From contig JAYGXS010000008.1 in the NCBI GenBank assembly GCA_036362985.1, forward strand, positions 7,748,517 to 7,812,516: 64,000 nt of DNA, read 5' to 3'. Numbering within the stretch: the first letter of the stretch is position 1; the number at the start of each line of letters is the position of its first letter. The DNA is from Ligula intestinalis (taxonomy: Eukaryota > Platyhelminthes > Cestoda > Diphyllobothriidea > Diphyllobothriidae). Shown one piece after another: positions 41,741 to 52,832 of the stretch. The position numbers and the translations under genes were made by a program. A model generated the notes under the pieces. The model did not search any database. It saw only the letters and a program-made list of their open reading frames with translations, and was not told the origin of the DNA.

Positions 41741-42300
41741 GTTCTCGTATCCCGTTTAGATGGCCATACAAGTCATTCCCGTTGATGAAAATTCACCGAT
41801 CGGTAACAGAACTCATCTGTGCCGCTTGCCTTGGGCCTCGACAGAGGCACAGACAGTCGTAGAAGCTGGCAAATAGTATTGCCCGTAAAGACAAGGGTGA
41901 GTGGAATGGCCATACTATCTGACTTACTAGCCGTCGTCAGCCAGTCATACCGAGACCAAAATAGTGTACCACGCGAGCATTTTCATTAGAGTCGAACGCC
42001 CTAAGCATTTAACCACGAGCTCGTTGTCTTGCCGGTTTAGGTCAGATACAAGTCATTCTCACCCGACCTACAAAACAGTAGAACCTTATAGAAGGTCCCG
42101 TGAGATTTTAGCACAACTATGCTAAAGTCGGACGTAACGAAACCATGCTGTTACAAGAGTTAGCAGCAGTGGCAGCAACTCAGTTGCTTTATGATGCCTA
42201 GCGCGACATAACCCCTTTTACGATGAGTGCTCACTCCCAAGACTTGTGGGCCGCCAGCGCCCGCAAGCCTTTACGACCCACCGACTTTCGTGTGAGCGAG
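41741..42300. other. Gene-free
   Basis: No feature recognised. Confidence 0.4.
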
Positions 42301-42621
42301 TTAACTACCCCGGGGGTTGTAATTAAAGCCGATGTTTATTGGTGAGGGCGTCGGCCCCGGCGGCTGCCGTCCGTCCACGCAATCTAGCGCCAGCCACCCC
42401 CCCCCCCCCGCGGAAGCCCGCTGGATCCACCAAAGTTTGCCCCCCCCCACTTCGTCCACCGCCTGTGGTGTCTGTGGCAGGACGGCGCGGCGTCGCACCG
42501 GGGGAGCCTGACTGCTGTCACCGACTTTCTCTGTCCGACCCCTCAAGTCAACCACTTCCAAGCCCGCAAGGGGAGGTTTCGCTGGGCGCAAGACGGTCAC
42601 ATTCCCATTCACTGCAGTCAC
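42301..42621 (-). other. Unassigned 106-codon frame in GC-rich DNA
   Basis: A minus-strand frame with PSPINIGFNYNPRGS at its end and KLWWIQRASAGGGG in the middle. It is not a domain I know. Poly-C/poly-G runs (42397-42409 and 42441-42449) lie inside the frame. It could be the start of a larger repetitive element or chance. No promoter or splice site was seen. Confidence 0.25.
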
Positions 42622-45600
42622 CAGCCGGCATCTATGAGGTATTCGCGTGAACAGAAGGAGATTTAACAGACTGCAAACAAACGCCGCATTTTAAAATGGC
42701 GCGCGGGAGAAGGGCTCGTGATACACATGACTGTAGAGCTACAGACTGGGAGGAGGGAAGAGGTGATTTCCAGCCGAATCCGGTGCAATAGAGAAGAGCA
42801 GACTTCGGAAATTACACCACTAGAAGCCAGACAGTGCTGCTGCGTCATCCCTTTCGATTTCCAGCCGTTTCCTTCCGTCCCGCTACTTTTTTTCCCTAGA
42901 CAACGGCCAGGAAATATGCGTTATACCAACATGTAAGGGCCATATCAAAGCATGGCCAGTGTTTGTCGGCATGCACGCGGATAGAGAGGGCGAGGAACAC
43001 CTAGGCCCAGGTTCACGCCGCGCCGCCTATGGCCTTCCCGATTGTCTTGACACGGAGTCCAGTTGGGTCACAAAGAGACAGCGGAGAGAATACGGTAGAT
43101 GATACGCAAGTCTACTATCACTACAACTTAACCCAAGTGCGAGCAAGGTACCGTGGCGACGCATTGACACACAGGGTGAAGACAGCGGTAGAAGCCACGG
43201 TTCCCCCCCCCCCCCCACCCCTTGCTGCTTAGGCCTCTCCACGCTACCCCCAATTCTCGCGAAAGCTACCTTGTACACCCCTCCCCCCTGTCTGGTGCAA
43301 TGAAAACGATTCCTAATGAGTCATGCCCTACCCTAGGACAGGACAGGAGGCCATGTAAGCGGAAGGGGAAACGGGGAATGCACGACAGGCAGGTCTCCGA
43401 GTGCGAAAACCGTAAAAAAAGGAACTGAACAAAACGACGACGTCATGCCATGCCATGTCATGCATCAAAGGAATGGAAAAAACAGGAGTGCCGGCGGGTA
43501 CAAACATCATGCAAACGTCTGGAAAGCGAGGGGTGATAAGATCCCACACAAAAAAGCGAACTTGTCTCGCTGGGTCCGAAATAAAAACTAGCTATAAAAA
43601 CGCATTAGGAGGGGGGTTAGCGTGGCCACTCCGGGCAACGGCTGTAAGTCGTGCTTAACAACTGGCAGCGGGGTTAGACCTGGAAATCTGACTAAATGCC
43701 GCGAAGGCGAACAACCACCGGCACGCCAAGAGACAAACGCGATAGACACTGTCAAGACCGAATGAATGACAGCAATTCAATCATGGAGTTTTGCCAACTA
43801 AGGGCCCAGTGAAGATACACACACGTGCACATTTCAGTGACTCATCTGCGTCAGTACGTACGCCTTCAAGGCCATCCGTTTTTTTTAACTTAAGTAGTTG
43901 TACACATAACGTAACCCTACATTAGCAGGGGGACAGATTTGAATAATTCATTTCTTAAAAACTCAAGGGCCTCGGTGGAATTTGAAACCCCGGCAGCAAG
44001 GGGGCAGGGGCTTCAGCTCAGCCGTGAGTTTAATCGCACTTGGCTCAAGTTACTCCCCTCCCCACTAGCTTAGTGCGTCTGATAGTCATCTAGATTAGCT
44101 TCTTAGGAAATCCTGCTTGGACAGTCAGCTTTCTGTACTAGAATTGGCGGATTTCATTCCTTGCCGCAGTAGGCTTAGTGCGGAGCTTGAACTAAGTTTT
44201 ATGAAACGTTCGGCTCCCGATGAAGCCTTTCAACTCAGGCACTGCTGTGAGTTGGATTCCCGCTAAGGCAGCCGAGTTTCCACCCAGTTGGTTCAAAAGA
44301 ATACATCTTGGTTATTAGTTATGAATTGGAGGAAACTTGCTAAGAACACCAGATGTTGTGGAACAAGGGCGATTGTTTGATTGCCACCATCACCTTTTTT
44401 TAAGAAGATAGGACAACGACAGGGTTGGAGAGTAACTTTACTGCATTACTTAAAGGTGTATGTAAGTAGGTCCATATATCAGCATCAGTGGCTGGCTGGC
44501 AGGCAGGCAGACAGTACACAAAACGTTGTAGTTATGTGTGTGCACGCATGCACAAGAGAGCAGACGAGAAGCACTGCCCATTTCTCGGTGTTTTGCAGGA
44601 GCAAAAAAAGGGATGAGAAACGAGAGGAAGTGATGAGGAGTAGGAGGAGGACTCAAAAACCACTAAACACACCGAGTAAGCAGAGGCCACTTGGCGGAAG
44701 CATCGTTACTGCACAGATCTAGCCGGATTGCCGTTAAAGGCTATAGTATATGTATATTATATATATAAAAGGAACTCTTCGACCGGATTTCAGAAAGGAG
44801 TGTTGGGACGAGGGGGGAGGGAGAGTATTCCAGTCAAAGGAATTAGATAGGGCTAAAGGCGATAGGCGCATCCCGAGGTCTTCAACGGGGGGGGGGGCAG
44901 GAGGATGAGGAGAACGCCAGTGCGCTAGTTAACACTGGGTGACACGTAATACCTCCTCCTCTTCTTCGTCTGGTTGTGGCGCACGAACTGGAATGTTATC
45001 ATGCTTATGTTTCGCCTGAACATGATGCTAAACACCGAGAAGGCAGACACCGGGATACACAGACATGAAAGACGAACGGACGCATGCAGAAGGGGTTGTG
45101 TGTGTGCAAACAGCGCGTACATGCGGTGCGTATAGTATTTGTTTTTTGGTATGAAGGAGTGAGTAGGAAACGGTGGATGTCATACCACCAATGAGATCGA
45201 GGAGAGGACGCGCATGTACGCCAGAAAATTGCACATGGGGGATAAGAGGGGAGAAGGGAAAGAGAAGAAAACAAGAAATATGAGGAGTGTGAGGCCGAGT
45301 TATCAAAAGGTATGAGGCGAAAGCAGAGAATAGCACAAGTCACCAGCTTAGTCAAAGTCAGCGCTGGTGGGGGTGAAATAAGAGAGGCTACGGGGAAACT
45401 ATGGGGTGCCGCCGCGGAGAGGCTACTCGTGTCGCCGGCACATGGAATAAGCTCGGTCGTGTTACGGACAGTCTCCTGCCAATCGGCTAAATCATGTTTA
45501 CTTGCAGCAATTCCGTATAAGGCGACATTATTACTTAGACTTCATTGATAACCCTATGACTTCGCCCAGATAGTTGCTTTGGGGGAGGAAAATGAGCCTG

Positions 45601-46229
45601 GTCTCGAACTTAATTTTGATCTACCAGCTAGCCTGTTTTTCGCCCTCAGCTGTCAGAAACATTCTAATTGTAGCATGCATGACGAATTGCAAAGCCGGCT
45701 GGGCCGAAATACAAACAACCCTACTTAACCAATTCCGTAGAAGCTGCAACCAAAACACCACCAAAACAGCCAATCGGTACACGAACCGGATGCAAAGCTG
45801 CTAACCCATTGTACCCTAGCACAAGCGGGTGCCTACTACGATCAGATGAGGATAAAAAGTGACACGATAGAGGTATCAGTTATGCAGCCCATATAATAAT
45901 CTTGTAAACGAGATGTACACGCCTAGCGCCGATAACCCCACCAAAAATAGCCGGTAAACGTGCATGTCTTAAACCTCATAATCTCCTCAAAAACACCAGT
46001 AGATAGGAAGTAAATAAGCTGCCTATAGAAGTGAGCATAGGAGGCCAGTTGACATCGCATCGAGGTAAGCACAGCAATACCCTGTATGAACCGAAGGGCC
46101 TGCAGCCCGTTGGCCACTAAATACTGACATTTCCTAGTTCATATAGGGAGTTTTGGCAGATTTTCTTAATTTAGTTGATCCAATTGTGAAAAAATAGCAA
46201 GTATGATTAAGTTCACGGCGGACGGTGTG
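42622..46229. other. Gene-free, with G/C homopolymers
   Basis: Nothing coding recognised. Homopolymers: C14 at 43203-43216 and G11 at 44887-44897. A TATATGTATATTATATATATAA run lies at 44747-44769. The remaining frames (for example 45005-45355 minus) are leucine- and cysteine-rich by composition only. Confidence 0.4.
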
Positions 46230-46302
46230 GCATCGTAGCTCAAGTGGCAGAGCGTTGGCTGCGTAAGGACCTTCCCTGCTATGCGGGTTCGACTCTCGAG
46301 TT
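46230..46302 (+). repeat. tRNA-like sequence, probable SINE head
   Basis: TAGCTCAAGTGG (46236-46247) fits a Pol III box A and GGTTCGACTC (46286-46295) fits box B, spaced as in a tRNA. The D-arm pairs (GCTC...GAGC) but the anticodon stem and acceptor stem do not, so this is a decayed tRNA-derived sequence and not a working tRNA gene. Confidence 0.5.
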
Positions 46303-46504
46303 CTTTCATAATTGGTTCAACTAAATTCCCTAGTTCAATCATTGCTTTTGAGGATTTCTATCACACCTCCGAAACGGGCTGCACGCAGAGACGATGACCC
46401 GTGCGGGACCTAGTTTACGGTGATATTAGGCTTGCGATGCATCTACCCGCACTCTCTCCTCCTCATCCGTCTGGGTTCCGTAGCATTTGAGATTCCAGAA
46501 GATA
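46303..46504. other. Spacer
   Basis: No feature recognised. Confidence 0.4.
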
Positions 46505-46925
46505 GGATCGGGCACGGCGTGAGCCTGCGTCTAGGCGCACCGCCGTACCATAGCCTATAGGACAGCAGAATTCAGAACGTGTGCGTGCGCTGCGCAAAGT
46601 AGAGTAAGGCAACAAACACTTCTTGTCTACCTCTTTACCAATTTCAAGCCTCACACCCTTGGTTCAAAGGAGGCGGCATAGGTTGCAGGGGGCCGGCGCG
46701 GCGTGAGCCACCACCTAGGCGTGCCGCTACACCACCTCTCAAGCCCCTCCCCCTATGTCAGGTATCAAGAGTGGGTTAAGAAGACAGGAGGCAATCTTGC
46801 GCGTAGATGGCTGGCGCGGCGCGGCGGGAGACTGCGCCTAGGCGTACCGCCGTCGCCGAAAACACATTAGCGCAGCAGAATCCAGAACGAGCGTTTGCTA
46901 CGCAAAGTAGTTAGGCGGTCACACC
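46505..46925 (+). repeat. Three imperfect copies of a GC-rich repeat
   Basis: Units at 46505-46620, 46683-46745 and 46805-46920 share GGCGTGAGCC, GCGCCTAGGCGTACCGCCG and, in the first and third, GCAGCAGAATYCAGAACG and GCTRCGCAAAGTAG. The middle unit lacks the last part. The palindromic GCCTAGGC core is present in the second and third units (the first has TCTAGGC). Confidence 0.6.
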
Positions 46926-48399
46926 TTGTTTCAGATTACTATGGATTCACAGAAATGTATGTGTGCTGCGAATTAGTCGCAGAGACTCGAAGATCTATTT
47001 GAGTACGCGTTAACTCAAAGTAAACCGAACGTGCCAGAGTCACCAACAACCTTTCTCCATCGTCAGGAATCGAACCAAGGTGTTCCCACATGCCCATCTG
47101 GTTTCCGGGTGCACCTACCACGCCCGAGTTCAACTGATCAGCGGTCAATTTGGCAGGAAAAGAGCCCACCTGTTAGCAGAAACTAGCAGTTCACAAAACG
47201 CCACATGGATGTGCCTATTTGTGGGGGACTTCTGGCGCCATATCGGACTCAAAAATGATTTCTCTGCCACACAACTCTTTTACGCGATATGCGCTCTTGA
47301 GAATCACACGCCTAGTCCTCGGATGCTTGCCTCCTATCGTTCGAGTTGTTAGATAATCAGTTAGTTTGTCTCCTGGGTTGCATTGCACGAGGCAGTAATG
47401 TAGACTTTTCTGTTTACCTCGTGTAATGCTCTGTGGAGATAGGTACACGTTAAAATTGCCAACAGAAATGACAGCCGTTTAAAGATTAGCCATCGCATAT
47501 TCATAATGCAGAGAAGTGGACCCCCCCCTGACGGTTTCTTATACCCGAGAAGCCTAACAGCGTGAACTAGCATTCGAAAAAAATGCTGACAAAGAGTGAT
47601 AAAAGAGAAACATTTAATCAACCAAGTTGCGAATTCAACGCTCAGAGACCTGTTTTGCTCACTAGCAGCTCATTCTACCTCTGACCATAGAGGGTAATCC
47701 GAAACGGACGCTGATGGAACCCACACTCGCCCCGCGCTCTGCCTCGGGGCCTACTCCCGAGCCCGACCAGCATCCGCAAAACGGCAAGACAGTAGGTTCG
47801 TGGCTCAAGCTTTCGACAGGTCGAGCCTCAGGTGATCCATCACCCACCTGGCTGGGTGAAGAGTCAGAAGCGGCCATTCCAGTCTCTCTTTCCCTCCCTG
47901 CGGTCTTTACCGACAGACAACCTCCTCTGCCCACCTACTTGTGGACAAAACGGATGCAGAGACGCAGAGATGCCGAGATAACGACACATGTACCCGCACT
48001 CAGCGACATTCCCGGCCTGAGGGCGAGAGAGAAAAAAGCGCACGGCCGCCGAGGTGGGCCAATCAACGTGCGCACGCTCGCGCGCACGCACGCAGCAGCA
48101 GAGCGACAGGCAAGCGCTTGGCCGCCATCGTCGTCGTTGTTGCTGCTGCCACGAAATGCGTTCGGCTGCATCGGCCGAGTGGCAAAACAGACAGTTGCAG
48201 ACAGCCGGCCACACCAGTAAGTAGGCAGGCACGATGAGGAGTAGATGAAAGTCAGTGGGATAAGCGCGTTGTGTCACACTCATAATAGCTGCGCCTAAAG
48301 TTCTGTCTTTAGCACAAACGAAAGCCTCAGTAGTTACTGAAAATTCTCTGCTGCAAGGTAAGTTGATATTTTGCTGTCACTGTTCTTTTCTATACCAGA
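46926..48399. other. Gene-free or unassigned
   Basis: The open frame 47714-48220 (plus, 168 aa) is Arg/Ser/Pro-rich and overlapped by minus frames of 78-139 codons. None shows a domain. GGTTCGATTCC on the minus strand at 47076-47066 is box-B-like without a good box A. Confidence 0.35.
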
Positions 48400-48572
48400 T
48401 TTCCTCCCCCCTCTCTCTTGGCCTGTCTGCGTTCCCCCCTCGCCTCTTCTCCCTATCTCCCCCTTTCACTCTCTTCTTTTTCCTATCCCTTTTTCTACTC
48501 TTCTACTGCGTCTTTTGCCCTCCTTCTTCCTCTTCTTCTTCTACTTCTTCTTCCTCTTCTTCTTTTTCGTTT
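48400..48572 (+). repeat. Polypyrimidine tract with TTC/TTCTTCC repeats
   Basis: Runs of CTCTCTT, CCCTCC and TCTTCTTCTTCC over about 170 bases. The overlapping frames of 87-128 codons (Ser/Leu/Phe-rich) are products of this composition. Confidence 0.8.
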
Positions 48573-48934
48573 CTGCACGCCCACAATTGCAAAATTCACC
48601 AGTTGTCTCTTGCTCTCCTTTCAGCCTCGCCCACGGACGCCGACCGGCAACGGAGCATGGGTAGGGCCTTTCAGTCGTTGACTGACTTGTTACCCCTCTC
48701 AGGAGGGTGTTGGCCCAGGCTTCATGCAGGGGTGCTCTCACCCTTCTGAGATCTAATGGTCTGTATGCATATTCAATGCCAGTCTTCAGCCAACCACGGT
48801 CCCTGCGGCCTGGAAGTCGCTGGCACTTTCTCTCACTCATGATTCCCTGTTGGTGACTGCACTCGCGCTCCCACTGGGTTTCAGGCCCCACTGCGGGTGC
48901 CCGAAAAGCTAGGCGATCACTATGTGGTGGGGGA

Positions 48935-49330
48935 GAGAGTGAGGTCGACCTCGGCGCGTTTCTTCCCTCACTATAATAAATCTGAATGCGTCTGAATCTA
49001 TCACGGTGCGCTAAAAGCCGTGGCTTGGAGGGTCTACCAACTGGCGGGAAAACTCGGGCCCCCACGTAGCTGATCTTTCTGTACGCGTGTGTCTGTATGT
49101 GCGTACGGGATGAGAGGGAGGACTGAGAGTCAGGCTGCAATGACTCCCTCTTAATGTGGCCTTTATGGCGCTCCTGCGCACGCGGGAGCATACCTAGCGA
49201 GATGGCTGTGTCAAGTGTGCACGTGCTGAGTGTTTATCGCGCCAGCCACCTACACCCTCCCTCATCCCCGGTCTTATTGACTTTGTCTTAACACCGGATA
49301 CGGAGGTGGGAGTGGCGAGTGAGTGGGTAG
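48935..49330 (+). repeat. Dispersed repeat R3, copy 1
   Basis: CCTCACTATAATAAATCTGA, GCGCTAAAAGCCGTGGCTTGGA, CTTAATGTGGCCTTTATGGCGC, CATACCTAGCGAGATGGC and GTCTTAACACCGGATACG align in order with 51617-51990. It contains CACTATAATAAAT, a TATA- or poly(A)-like site. Confidence 0.7.
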
Positions 49331-50340
49331 ATTCTGCGCGATTCTGCCTAAACTCCTGTTTTCTCTCGTGCCAGTTCTCTGCGTTGCTCGCGCTTGCTGT
49401 CGCTTTCGTGTTGCTTGCCCAGCTTGCCTCTGTGTACGCTGCGGCTTGTTGGAGCGCGTGGTGCCCATCGACGGGGGACAAATTCCGACAGGAGCGCCGT
49501 TTTCCTTTTCTGTACTATGATACTACTCTGTTGAGGGTGGGTGGGCTTTCCGAAGTCGGAAATTGAGAGCCTTTATTGGCGAGCAGAAAAATGAGGCCTG
49601 CAAAGGGCGTGGTAGATGGTGGGGCGAGAACCATCGACATAGCTACCGTCGGGAAGGGGGAATAAGAAATTTACTGGTGAGTCTCACTGTTTTCAGAGTC
49701 TTTTGGCAAAGCAACCGCCCCTCCCTCTCTCCCCCCTCAGGCAACCGACTCGACAAGCCCTACGAGAGGGTACCCAGCAGAGAAAAAAAACGAGAAACGT
49801 TTTTCTTATGTTTATCAAAAATAACTCAAAACGTTAACCTTCGCCATAGTACTGCCTAATATGCACTTGTCTCAGCGGGTTGACCACTGCTGGAAACATT
49901 TATTAGATGCCTCCGAACAAATACTGATAAATGCCTCCGTCCGTTCTACCTTCTGAGAACGCTTTCCCGCTTCGCCGAAAAAAAATAGTTAATCCTGAAA
50001 AAGGTAAACCGGTCAACATTCCGATCGTCACAATTCAGGTCGCTATCTTTTATTACTGACTCACGCAATCGCTTCGGCACCTGCAGGTAGTAATAATGGT
50101 TCAATGGGTGGCCACGAGGAACAAATGCAACATGAGCGAATCCCTCGATATCGAAAAAAAAACAGAACATAATGGACGCAGACCTCCTTAAAGTTTGGGA
50201 CGGAAAAATCACCTATGCCGCTGCGATGGTTCCTTTAGAGTGCTACCTGGCCAAGTGAGCTGGAAGAGTGTCTAATAAAGGTGTCTAGCGGCAAAGGGTA
50301 ACACGGTCAATCCACGTGCCTACAGAAAACAAATTCTCGC
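49331..50340. other. Gene-free
   Basis: Frames of 60-98 codons on both strands, with no recognised domain. Confidence 0.4.
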
Positions 50341-51260
50341 TTTTTTGATACTCCCGGGTGGAATGAATATGCACAAGGTACCTCTCTCTCGGTTGATTTG
50401 TCAACGTGCAACTGGCTGAAGGATTATTGAAGACGATCAACCTGTCTTGGCAGACGCATAAACCAGCCGCGAATATGTGTCCTAGGTGGGGGGGGGGGGG
50501 GGGGGTAAGGCAGACACATTGCGATGGATGACCGATTACAAGAGCGACAGCAGAGATGTCCAAATAAAACAATCCCCCTATTCGCTGCGATAGGGCGCCA
50601 TGGATGAGTGCCTGCTAAACTTGCCTAGCGGGATAGGGCAGCGCGGTCAACGCACTGGCTTACAGGAAATAATTCTAGCTTTTTGGGATACAAATGGGAA
50701 ACAGTTAAGTTGGTGGCTCACCTCAGATACACCCCTAGCCACTAGGTCTGTGGTTACTTTCAGTTTTAATAGTTTAATTTTAGGTGTAGTTTAGTTGAGT
50801 TCGATGCTGTCAACGATAGATAAATATAATTAAATAACTACTATATAATAACCTAAAAAACTAAACTGGACCAAACAAAACTAAATCAAATAAAAATGAA
50901 ACTAGACTAAAATGAAACTAATAAACTTAAACGGCCCCTAATACCACCGGTCCCATAAGACAGAATTCGGGGGTGGGGGGCAGGGGATATCTAAGCTGGG
51001 CCACCAACTTAACTGTTACCTCCCCCCAAATGTGTATAGAACGCGACGGGTGGAATGAATATACGCGCGCGCGCGCAAGTTTCCCCCGCCTCGGTTGATT
51101 TGTCAACTCGCAACTCGCGTGGACTGATTGTTGTTGTTGCAGACAATCGCCGGCCCCGCGCGCCAACTAGGGCTTGTCTTGGCACGCACATGCGCATACA
51201 CCTGCCGCGAATAGGCGCCCTGGCCAGCGGGTGGCCGAGAGGGGTAGGGTGTGTGTGTGT
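50341..51260 (+). repeat. Direct repeats with simple-sequence tracts
   Basis: GGGTGGAATGAATAT..., CTCGGTTGATTTGTCAAC, and CGCGAATA.G...CCT occur at 50349-50490 and again at 51044-51225. The region also holds G18 (50488-50505), an AACTAAA-rich run (50780-50930) and (CG)n at 51063-51076. Confidence 0.55.
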
Positions 51261-51267
51261 GTACTGG

Positions 51268-51405
51268 CAGCGAAACACGAATACGGTAGCATTCCCGCAG
51301 TCTAACATTCACTACACAAACACACACACACACGCCGCCGCATAAAAGACGACGATGACCAGTTCTCATGCAAGTCCCTCCACGGAAGGCACATAAAACA
51401 CACAA
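51268..51405 (+). repeat. Direct repeat, copy 1 (partner at 52.69 kb)
   Basis: GAATACGGTAGCATTCCCGCAG, the (CACA)n run, GCCGCATAAAAGACGACGATG and CCACGGAAGGCACATAAAACAC recur at 52687-52832 about 1.42 kb away with roughly 85-90% identity by eye. Confidence 0.7.
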
Positions 51406-51616
51406 TCACAGAACCCTTCTCTCTCTCTCTCCCTCTTCCCGTCTTTTCTCGTTATCGCCTTCGCTCTCCTCCCTTCCACTCGTTTCTCCTCTCCTTCCCC
51501 CTTTCTCTCTTCCTTTTCCCTTGCACAACCTGCTCTATCATGCTAATCGCCAATCTTCTTTCCTTTTCAGCGTTGCGCCCATCCCAACTCAGGCGGTTGC
51601 CTGTTGCTGTGGTGGG
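51406..51616 (+). repeat. CT-rich low-complexity tract
   Basis: TCTCTCTCTCTCCCTCTTCC and similar words up to 51.53 kb. It looks like the 48.4-kb tract, and both lie to the left of an R3 copy. Confidence 0.65.
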
Positions 51617-51990
51617 GATGACCCTCGGCGCACTTCTTTCCTCACTATAATTAATCCGACGCGCTTGAATCTATCGCGGTGCGCTAAAAGCCGTGGCTTG
51701 GAGGGTAGCCAGCTGGTGGATTAACTCGGACACCACAATCGGTCCAGTATGTGTCTTGTTTGGTGGTGTACCTGTCTGCGGGTTGAGAGTCAGATGCAGT
51801 GGCTCCTTCTTAATGTGGCCTTTACGGCGCTCCCTGTCGAAAGCATACCTAGCACGACGTGCTATTGGTACGCGCTTGTCGCGCCAGCCATCTGCGCCCC
51901 CTGCACTATTTTTTCCGGCCTACTTGACTCTGTCTTGACAACCGGAATTAGGTGTGGCAGTCGTCAGAGAGTGGGGTAGACCAGGCCAGT
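51617..51990 (+). repeat. Dispersed repeat R3, copy 2
   Basis: CTCACTATAATTAATCCGAC, GCGCTAAAAGCCGTGGCTTGGA, CTTAATGTGGCCTTTACGGCGC, CATACCTAGCACGACGTGC and GTCTTGACAACCGGAATTAGG align with 48935-49330. Confidence 0.7.
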
Positions 51991-52092
51991 TTGCCTTCAC
52001 TATTTTTTGACTACAGTCACCACGTGCTTCAATTCGTTGAAGCCCGTAGTGGATATCGTCGAAATCAACGGGCGAAATGGAACTATCTTGTG

Positions 52093-52647
52093 TTTGAAGA
52101 CAGCGTATGAAGCAGAATTTAATGGCAGCATAAATTTCGCGAGCGCTCATCAGCCGCTTCCACGCGCTGCATAAACAGTGATAGAAGAACGGGGAGTCCT
52201 ATTCTCTTGTCTTAATAGCCAACACCTATTGGATACTGGTCATTCTGTTGACCCTAAAACATCCTATCGAGTACTTGTTCGGGCACGAACAACTCGTATC
52301 TTACACTACCTGGAGGCAGCATACATAAGGCGGTTTAAACCTGAGCATGAGGTGAACCTAACCCTGCCGTGGTAGCACCGACTCCCTGTTTACACACCCC
52401 TTCCCACATTTTTGCCTTAGACGTTTTTACAGCGTTTTTGCTGCCCACAATGTTTGAATGTCCTACTTTATTGATTGCCCCTTGGCTAACTCAAGTGATC
52501 TTGATGTTTTTGGATCGATTTTTCTGTATGAATGCAATTCTGTAATTTCTCATTCGTTATTCTGTTTACGCAGCGCGTGGAAGCGGCTGATGAGCGCTCG
52601 CAAAATTTATGGTGCCATTAAATTCTGCTACATACGCTTTCTTCAAA
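52093..52647 (+). mobile_element. 5'-truncated PLE bounded by inverted terminal repeats
   Basis: Inverted arms of about 85 bases (52093-52177 minus and 52563-52647 plus; CGCAGCGCGTGGAAGCGG on the plus arm) enclose a plus-strand endonuclease tail. The arms are nearly identical and each keeps CTGATGAGCGCTCGC. The arrangement matches the inverted partial terminal repeat at the 5' end of truncated Penelope elements. Confidence 0.65.
52180..52375 (+). pseudogene. PLE endonuclease C-terminal fragment
   Basis: Reads LLDTGHSVDPKTSYRVLVRA, TTRILHYLEAAYIRRFKPEH, then a natural-looking stop. It is the same lineage as the minus-strand element at 32.2-33.3 kb (SGNSVDLKTSF, LRYMEAVYIQRE). The GIY-YIG catalytic half is missing. 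Confidence 0.75.
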
Positions 52648-52686
52648 TTTGTACCTGGGAAACGATGTTTCAAACTATCTTGTGTG

Positions 52687-52832
52687 CTGTCAGAGAAACA
52701 GAATACGGTAGCATTTCCACAGTCTAGCATTCGCCACACACAAACACACACCGCAGAACAGTCAGCCGCATAAAAGACGACGATGACCAGTTCGCATGCA
52801 GGCCTCCCCACGGAAGGCACAGAAAACACACA
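52687..52832 (+). repeat. Direct repeat, copy 2 (partner at 51.27 kb)
   Basis: GAATACGGTAGCATTTCCACAG, AACACACACC, AGCCGCATAAAAGACGACGATG and CACGGAAGGCACAGAAAACACA align with 51268-51405. Confidence 0.7.

Noticed and set aside
47040..47130. Box-B-like GGTTCGATTCC on the minus strand (47076-47066)
   Set aside because: No acceptable box A at tRNA spacing and no cloverleaf.
47714..48220. 168-codon plus-strand frame considered as an exon
   Set aside because: Several overlapping frames on both strands, no domain, and no convincing splice sites.
48363..48749. Hydrophobic Ser/Leu/Phe-rich frames of up to 128 codons
   Set aside because: They arise from a polypyrimidine and TTC tract and lack a start context or domain.
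48541..49191. 216-codon minus-strand frame
   Set aside because: It overlaps the R3 repeat and the polypyrimidine tract, and ends in poly-Lys from TTC repeats. No homolog recognised.
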